6,117 nt of DNA, taken from contig CAIYTD010000218.1 in NCBI GenBank assembly GCA_903928955.1, positions 1 through 6,117 on the forward strand. The letters run 5' to 3'. This DNA is from Oligoflexia bacterium (GTDB taxonomy: Bacteria > Bdellovibrionota > UBA1018). Of this stretch, positions 1 through 4,416 are shown one piece after another. A model generated the notes under the pieces. It ran no database searches and was not told where the DNA came from. It saw only the letters and a program-made list of their open reading frames with translations. Numbering within the stretch: the first letter of the stretch is position 1; each line of letters starts with the position of its first letter. The translations under genes were made by a program, and so were the position numbers.

Positions 1-51
1 ATCATTCTCAAAGGGATCGCTCATCATTCCTCTCAATTCTATTTGGGGCAT
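1..51 (-). CDS. 5' end of an unidentified gene, leaving the window (partial)
   Basis: An open minus-strand frame starts here and runs off the left edge, giving only 17 residues (MPQIELRGMMSDPFEND). Three in-frame ATGs compete, with first bases at 51, 27 and 24. The 51 start has no clear Shine-Dalgarno. The 24 start (MSDPFEND) has GAGAGG at 29-34 on the minus strand, about 4 nt upstream, so the shorter form may be the real one. The gene follows the recA terminator, so it would be a separate transcription unit. A TATATT (-10-like) sequence on the minus strand at about 66-71 could serve it, but I see no convincing -35 box. Too little protein is visible to name a family. Confidence 0.4.
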   Translation of the reverse strand, partial: MPQIELRGMMSDPFEND

Positions 52-79
52 TTTCAGTTGGGAGACAATATAGCTGGAA

Positions 80-118
80 GATTTAAAACAGGCTAGAAGA
101 AATCTCTAGCCTGTTCCA
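80..118 (-). terminator. Rho-independent terminator of recA
   Basis: A perfect 11-bp inverted repeat (arms 87-97 and 105-115, arm AACAGGCTAGA) encloses a 7-nt loop. Read on the minus strand it is followed by TTTTAAAT, a short U-tract. It begins only a few bases after the recA stop codon, as expected for a recA terminator. There is no T-run on the plus-strand side, so it acts in one direction. Confidence 0.9.
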
Positions 119-1243
119 TCATTTCTTACTAGGAGCTGGAGGCGCTTTTGGCTTAGCTTCTGCTTCCTGTTGAGCTGCCGTCAGGGGAGGAGGAGGTGCA
201 TCCGCTCCAATACCCGCTATTTTAAGAACTTCTTCTCGAATAGTTTTAAGATGATGAGGACGCTCTTTTAAGTAATTTCTTGCATTATCACGACCTTGCC
301 CAATTCTTTCACTCTTATAAGTGTACCAAGTTCCACTTTTTTCGATAATATTCATACCTGCAGCAAGGTCTAACAAGTCACCTTCCTTGGAGATACCTTC
401 TCCGTAGAGAATATCAAATTCGACTTCTTTAAAAGGAGGCGCCATCTTATTTTTAACTACTTTGACACGCGTTCGGTTTCCAATAATATTTTCACCGTCT
501 TTAATTGCAGCAATTCTCCGAATATCTAAACGAACGGAAGAATAGAACTTTAAAGCATTTCCACCTGTTGTTGTTTCTGGATTCCCAAACATAACACCAA
601 TTTTCATCCGAATCTGGTTAATGAAAATCACTAAAGTCTTACTGCGACTAATCGTTCCAGTGAGCTTACGAAGAGCCTGACTCATCAGTCGAGCCTGAAG
701 CCCCATATGAGAATCCCCCATTTCGCCTTCAATCTCTGCTCTTGGAACAAGTGCAGCAACAGAATCCACCACTAAAAGGTCAATTCCTCCAGAGCGCACG
801 AGCATATCTGCAATCTCTAAGGCTTGCTCACCCGTATCAGGCTGTGAAATGAGCAAATCATCCGTACGCACTCCTAATCTACGAGCGTAATTCACATCTA
901 ATGCATGCTCTGCATCTACAAAAGCAGCAACTCCACCTTGCTTCTGAACCTCTGCGATAGCATGCAAAGTTAAAGTCGTTTTTCCTGAAGCTTCGGGGCC
1001 ATAAATTTCAACCACTCTTCCTCGCGGATAACCTCCGACCCCTAAAGCGATATCCAAACTTAAACAGCCTGTTGGAACTGCTGCTACATCCTGAGCAACT
1101 AAAGTTTCATTAGCCCCCAAACGCATGATCGAACCTTTACCAAATTGCTTTTCAATTGCTTGAACAGCAAGATCAATGGCCTTATTTTTTTGTCCTTGAT
1201 TCGTAGCAGCCTCTAACCCATTTCGTCTTTCAGTCATTTCCAT
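119..1243 (-). CDS. recA: Recombinase RecA
   Basis: Cytoplasmic ATP-dependent strand-exchange protein. It forms filaments on single-stranded DNA, drives homologous recombination and, in most bacteria, activates LexA self-cleavage. The 374-residue protein shows the full RecA core: Walker A GPEASGKT (82-89), catalytic Glu in the VDAEHALD block (E112), Walker B LLVVD (156-160), the L1 region around GEMGDSHMG (173-181) and the L2 region from INQIR to TTTGGNALKFY (about 208-234, with Q210). Compared with E. coli RecA the N-terminus is about 16 residues longer. The C-terminal tail (about 346-374) is rich in Pro, Ala and Lys instead of acidic. The first of two close ATGs is chosen because AAGGAG lies 6 nt upstream of it and 12 nt from the second. 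The same-strand gene upstream is pgpA; cinA and recX, frequent recA neighbours elsewhere, are not seen in the window. Confidence 0.98.
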   Translation of the reverse strand: MEMTERRNGLEAATNQGQKNKAIDLAVQAIEKQFGKGSIMRLGANETLVAQDVAAVPTGCLSLDIALGVGGYPRGRVVEIYGPEASGKTTLTLHAIAEVQKQGGVAAFVDAEHALDVNYARRLGVRTDDLLISQPDTGEQALEIADMLVRSGGIDLLVVDSVAALVPRAEIEGEMGDSHMGLQARLMSQALRKLTGTISRSKTLVIFINQIRMKIGVMFGNPETTTGGNALKFYSSVRLDIRRIAAIKDGENIIGNRTRVKVVKNKMAPPFKEVEFDILYGEGISKEGDLLDLAAGMNIIEKSGTWYTYKSERIGQGRDNARNYLKERPHHLKTIREEVLKIAGIGADAPPPPLTAAQQEAEAKPKAPPAPSKK

Positions 1244-1249
1244 TTATTT

Positions 1250-1255
1250 CTCCTT
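1250..1255 (-). promoter_or_regulatory. Shine-Dalgarno of recA
   Basis: AAGGAG on the minus strand lies 6 nt before the ATG at 1243. It supports that start over the in-frame ATG two codons later (first base 1237), which would be 12 nt away. Confidence 0.85.
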
Positions 1256-1268
1256 CAAACCCTATAGA

Positions 1269-1319
1269 ATGCAGTAAGAGAGTATCGACTCTCCTGGATG
1301 AGTTCTTTTCGCACTGCAT
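1269..1319 (-). promoter_or_regulatory. Nested inverted repeats in the recA leader/promoter region
   Basis: The 120-bp gap between pgpA and recA contains a perfect 6-bp inverted repeat with a 4-nt spacer (GAGAGT at 1278-1283, ACTCTC at 1288-1293). Outside it lie 7-bp arms ATGCAGT (1269-1275) and ACTGCAT (1313-1319). The inner repeat could be a protein-binding operator or an mRNA hairpin 20-35 nt upstream of the recA Shine-Dalgarno. No match to the E. coli, Gram-positive or alphaproteobacterial LexA box was found. GATACT inside the inner repeat resembles a -10 box on the minus strand, without a good -35. The function is inferred from position only. Confidence 0.45.
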
Positions 1320-1363
1320 GAGCAATCACTGTACCATAGAACAAAAGACTTCGAAATGGGGTT

Positions 1364-1888
1364 CTATCTAGGTAAAATGCCGGCCCATTGTAATAAAACG
1401 ATGAGACCAAGCGACTGAAAACCTGCAATCATATCGTCCGCAATTACTCCAAATCCTCCAGCCCAAGCGGACTGATGTTTGGACCACTGATCTACTTGTC
1501 GGATAGGGGGCGGTTTCAAAATATCGAAAAACCTAAAAAAAACAAACGCACCACACCAGGTAGCAGGATGATTCCCAGCAGTCCAAGCAGAAATCCCTAA
1601 ACCCACCACTTCATCAATAACAATACCGGAGTGATCGTGAGATTGCATGAGTCGGTCAAATACTTGAGCTGCCCAGCTCCCTACTAAAATGAGCAGGGCC
1701 CAAAAAGCAAGCCTCCACTCCCACTGCCATTGCTGAGTAAAAAAGGCGATAGGCAATCCAGCCAGACTGCCCATTGTGCCAGGAGCGAGAGGAGAAAATC
1801 CAGCTCCAAAAACGGTTGCTATCAACGTACCAATCACAGGCTGAATGCCTCGAATATTTTTCCAGATCACTTTTTTCCGCGAACTCAT
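1364..1888 (-). CDS. pgpA: Phosphatidylglycerophosphatase A
   Basis: Inner-membrane lipid phosphatase that removes phosphate from phosphatidylglycerol phosphate, the last step to phosphatidylglycerol. The 174-residue length is normal for the family. All signature blocks are present: GFSPLAPGTMGSLAG (30-44), the metal-site motif DEVVG (92-96), FRFFDILKPPPI (118-129) and GGFGVIADDMIAG (144-156, with the D151-D152 pair). Hydrophobic segments suited to the membrane lie around 15-30, 58-77, 97-120 and 157-172. The ATG at 1888 has only a weak purine-rich stretch upstream (AGAACAGAAAAAG), so the start is less certain than the identity. It lies 120 bp upstream of recA on the same strand and has no visible terminator, so read-through into recA is likely. 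Confidence 0.95.
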   Translation of the reverse strand: MSSRKKVIWKNIRGIQPVIGTLIATVFGAGFSPLAPGTMGSLAGLPIAFFTQQWQWEWRLAFWALLILVGSWAAQVFDRLMQSHDHSGIVIDEVVGLGISAWTAGNHPATWCGAFVFFRFFDILKPPPIRQVDQWSKHQSAWAGGFGVIADDMIAGFQSLGLIVLLQWAGILPR

Positions 1889-2000
1889 CTTTTTCTGTTC
1901 TACCCTATTTTTGAAACGGCTGCGACAATTTCATTATGCTAATTCTTTTAATATTTCTGGATTGCTGCCATGAGGTCGCTTCGGATAAGCTTTCCAAATA
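1889..2000. promoter_or_regulatory. Divergent intergenic promoter region
   Basis: This 112-bp AT-rich gap separates pgpA (minus) from the plus-strand operon, so it must hold start signals for both. Plus strand: TTGAAA (1911-1916) and TATGCT (1935-1940), spaced by 18 nt, form a reasonable sigma-70-type promoter, placing transcription start near 1947. Minus strand: CATAAT (1933-1938) is a good -10 box without a recognisable -35. The two -10 candidates overlap, so the two directions may compete. These are reads by eye, not scored predictions. Confidence 0.45.
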
Positions 2001-3254
2001 ATGAGTAAAAAAATAATTCCAATCTTGCGAAGTAAGTATGAATTTCGAGGTGAACTCCTAGATATTATTATTGGTGGTCAATCCACCATTGACTCACCGT
2101 CTGGTTTGCACGTCCAAGACTTAGAAGAAGCAAATAATTTCATTAAAAGCTATGGATATGACCTCGAGAATCCTATTGAAAAAGCAGAGATTCTAGGAAA
2201 CTTTCATGAAGCTCTTAATTTTATTAGAAAGCATTTTTTGCAACCCGATTGCGCTGATGGACTAAAACTAGAAATTCCAAGAAAAATCCTAGAGCTCACC
2301 GACATACGAGAGCTTTTCTTAATGGTAAGCATGAATTATTCAGGACAAACATCAGATAACTCAGATACTTCAGGGAAAAAACTCAGAAATTGGGCCTGTA
2401 GTATTTTAAAAGTCATGCATACTATTGCGCATATCGATAAAGATCTTCGTTCTCCTTATTTTGTAGATATTCAAAAACAAATTTTTGATCGATTTTACAA
2501 ATTGATTCATAGAGACCATGAAGGAAACCTTTTTTTAGGTGAAAAACTAGATGACCCTCTCCGAGTAGACTTAGTTGCATTTGAAACTAAACCTAAAAAA
2601 TCAAGAGATTCTATCGTTATCAAACTTCTTCATAAGCCTGAAAATGTCGCAGAAGATATTTTTGATCGAGTCGGTATTCGCTTCATCACACACACCTCAC
2701 TAGGAGCACTCAGAGTTGTCAAATACCTAAAAGATAAAATGATCATCATGCCTCCTAACATCAAACCCAGTCGTTCGCGAAATACTCTCATTCAGCTCGA
2801 CAAATTTAGAGCGGAATTAGGAGATCTCCTGGGTCAAGCAGAACGTGAAGAAATATCTGAAGAACAACTCTGTGAACGTCTTGAGCGAGCGATGCTTCCT
2901 CCCAAATTCAATCCTGAAAATCCTCATTCCAGTGAATTTTACAGAGCCATTCAATTCACTTGCAGACAACTCATCAAACACCGTAACCCCGTTTACAACG
3001 ACCTCAGAGAGCTGAAATCACTCGCTCGCGAAAAACCCGTGCACGATGACTTGCTTCGAACCATTGATCGCATTGACCTGAAATACCTTCAACGAGAGAT
3101 TCGATTTTTCTACCCTTTTGAGGTTCAAATATTGGATCAGCAGAGCGCTGAAGAAAATGAAAAAGGCAGAAGTGCACACAGCGAATATAAACGAGCCCAA
3201 GCTATTACAGCTATGAATCGGGTTATGGGGAGCTTACAGGATGCAATTCGATAG
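2001..3254 (+). CDS. RelA/SpoT-like nucleotidyltransferase-domain protein, uncharacterised
   Basis: A 417-residue soluble protein, first gene of the operon. Residues 1-185 are mostly helical and unrecognised. The rest carries, in order, the landmarks of the (p)ppGpp synthetase fold: a basic block with K-x3-S-x3-K spacing (K200, S204, K208), DIFDRVGIRF (219-228; D222 fits the catalytic Mg-binding Asp), FYRAIQFT (313-320; fits the GY-x-S-x-H substrate loop, with Gly replaced by Phe and His by Gln), FEVQIL (373-378; E374 fits the second catalytic acid of E-x-QIRT), and AEENEKGRSAHSEYK (383-397; fits AEYGxAAHWxYK). Two insertions, about 257-311 and 327-366, separate blocks that are close together in classical synthetases. 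No HD-x2-ED hydrolase motif, TGS or ACT domain is seen. It may be a deltaproteobacterial family known only by a TIGR number (from memory). Synthetase activity is inferred. The ATG lacks a clear Shine-Dalgarno, but a stop at 1986-1988 excludes a longer form. Confidence 0.75.
   Translation: MSKKIIPILRSKYEFRGELLDIIIGGQSTIDSPSGLHVQDLEEANNFIKSYGYDLENPIEKAEILGNFHEALNFIRKHFLQPDCADGLKLEIPRKILELTDIRELFLMVSMNYSGQTSDNSDTSGKKLRNWACSILKVMHTIAHIDKDLRSPYFVDIQKQIFDRFYKLIHRDHEGNLFLGEKLDDPLRVDLVAFETKPKKSRDSIVIKLLHKPENVAEDIFDRVGIRFITHTSLGALRVVKYLKDKMIIMPPNIKPSRSRNTLIQLDKFRAELGDLLGQAEREEISEEQLCERLERAMLPPKFNPENPHSSEFYRAIQFTCRQLIKHRNPVYNDLRELKSLAREKPVHDDLLRTIDRIDLKYLQREIRFFYPFEVQILDQQSAEENEKGRSAHSEYKRAQAITAMNRVMGSLQDAIR
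3227..3232 (+). promoter_or_regulatory. Shine-Dalgarno of the second operon gene, inside the first
   Basis: GGGGAG lies inside the last codons of the upstream gene, 8 nt before the ATG at 3241. It supports that start and therefore the 14-bp gene overlap. Confidence 0.7.
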
Positions 3255-4407
3255 TGATGTTGCCCTCCTAGGAACTGGAGTAGCCCCCCTGGTTGCAGCC
3301 AATCATTTACTGATCGAAGGAAAATCAGTTCTGCTTTTAAATCCGGACCGTGACTTTTATCTCGAAGATTCAGAGCTTTCTATGAACCCTCTGTTTCATG
3401 AAAATTTGACTCCTCAACTTCTTGTTAAAAATTCACCCGAATACGCACTGTCAATTCTACGTCCTGACTTTCCTGGCCCCATCGAATTTTGGTCCCCTTA
3501 TCATGAAAAAAACGGGTTTCATGACCCCCTAGCACCTCACGTCAGGCAACGAGGAAGACTTTGGACATCTTCGCTTGAAAAAAATCAAATTAGAGGCTGG
3601 GAAGAACTAGAAGATTTATATATTGAAAGCTCCGATGCAGGTCTAAACCCGCAAATACGAGAAACTTCGAGTGCTTATGGTTATTTTCGCGGGCTCTTTA
3701 TCCCAAAACTCTGTGACGTCGATGTTGTCAGATATCGAAATGGAATTTTGGAATTTGTACGTGAAAGATTAGGACCTGATCGGGTGATCTGCGGTATTAA
3801 TCAAATTGAACGCATGCCAGATGGAATTCGTTTTCATTCCAAAGGAATTCCCCATACAGCCAAGCTCAAGCACGGAATGCTCGCATTCTGGACTCCCCGG
3901 CTGACTTCATGGATCCTCAAGCAAGCAAAAAAAGCCGAAGTCACTCCCAAACTACCTCGAGGGGTCAGAATTTGGGAGCAGTGGTCACTTAATTCTCGAG
4001 AACCGCCTGACCCCAGCACTGTCGGAATGTATGCCGATATGGCTGTCTGGGCAGATTTTGAAGGTCCTCATAGAGAAAGCTCCCCTTCTTCTTCACGTCT
4101 AGCTGTTTTACGTGCAGGGCCTTTGATTCCCTTAGAAGGATTTCATATTCCTCCTCGAGAATTAACTTGGGCTTCTGCTCAATCTTTTGAGGCCCTCTCG
4201 CATCTTTGCCATACCTTTTTAAAATGGGATCGCTTTTCCATTCATCATTTGAAAACAAGCAGCCTATTTGAATGGGATCAAAAAGAACCGTGGTTACTTT
4301 CCAAACATAATCCACAGATTCGGGTCATTCCCGCATGTGATGGACCCCTTGTGGATGTTGTTCAAAAAGCTCGCTCAGTTTGTGAACATCTCCTTTCCGA
4401 ATGCTGA
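3241..4407 (+). CDS. Divergent FAD/NAD(P)-binding flavoprotein-like protein
   Basis: A 388-residue protein, probably cytoplasmic, with no signal peptide. The N-terminus is a beta-alpha-beta dinucleotide-binding motif (residues 6-36): a hydrophobic strand, G11-x-G13-x-x-P16 in place of GxGxxG, a helix, G27, then a second strand ending in N34-P-D36. The C-terminus (about 360-386: RVIPACDG followed by an amphipathic helix) resembles the closing FAD-contact motif of glutathione-reductase-type flavoproteins, in which an Asp (here D367) binds the FAD ribityl chain. The middle (40-355) matches nothing I recognise. Substrate and reaction are unknown. The start overlaps the previous gene by 14 bp, and the next gene begins 9 nt after the stop, in the same frame. 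Tight packing suggests it works with the downstream Fe-S flavoprotein, perhaps as the second subunit of an amino-acid-dehydrogenase-like complex (inference). It may also have lost cofactor binding, since the third glycine is missing. Confidence 0.7.
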   Translation: MQFDSDVALLGTGVAPLVAANHLLIEGKSVLLLNPDRDFYLEDSELSMNPLFHENLTPQLLVKNSPEYALSILRPDFPGPIEFWSPYHEKNGFHDPLAPHVRQRGRLWTSSLEKNQIRGWEELEDLYIESSDAGLNPQIRETSSAYGYFRGLFIPKLCDVDVVRYRNGILEFVRERLGPDRVICGINQIERMPDGIRFHSKGIPHTAKLKHGMLAFWTPRLTSWILKQAKKAEVTPKLPRGVRIWEQWSLNSREPPDPSTVGMYADMAVWADFEGPHRESSPSSSRLAVLRAGPLIPLEGFHIPPRELTWASAQSFEALSHLCHTFLKWDRFSIHHLKTSSLFEWDQKEPWLLSKHNPQIRVIPACDGPLVDVVQKARSVCEHLLSEC

Positions 4408-4410
4408 GGT
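4406..4410 (+). promoter_or_regulatory. Shine-Dalgarno overlapping the upstream stop codon, deciding a GTG start
   Basis: GAGGT shares two bases with the TGA stop of the previous gene and lies 6 nt before GTG at 4417. An in-frame TGA at 4414-4416 blocks any longer form, and the next in-frame ATG is 29 codons on (4504), so GTG is the best start. Confidence 0.8.
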
Positions 4411-4416
4411 AATTGA

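Noticed and set aside
1261..1363. Known LexA boxes upstream of recA
   Set aside because: No CTG-N10-CAG, GAAC-N4-GTTC, GTTC-N7-GTTC or TTAC-N3-GTAA site is present; single half-sites such as GTTC and TTAC occur but are expected by chance.
1730..1942. Plus-strand open frame of 70 codons across the start of pgpA
   Set aside because: Antisense to a clear pgpA with all family motifs; its translation shows no domain and has no Shine-Dalgarno support.
2400..2460. Possible HD-type (p)ppGpp hydrolase site (H140, H144, D146)
   Set aside because: The spacing H-x3-H-x-D is not the HD...HD-x2-ED pattern of RelA/SpoT hydrolases and no other hydrolase block is present.
3834..4315. Two minus-strand open frames (3834-4019 and 3989-4315) under the flavoprotein gene
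   Set aside because: They overlap each other and lie antisense to a gene with a good start and Rossmann motif; no recognisable protein features.
4405..4416. TGA read-through or selenocysteine linking the two redox genes into one protein
   Set aside because: Two TGAs occur within four codons, there is no obvious hairpin just after, and a well-placed Shine-Dalgarno plus GTG explains separate translation.
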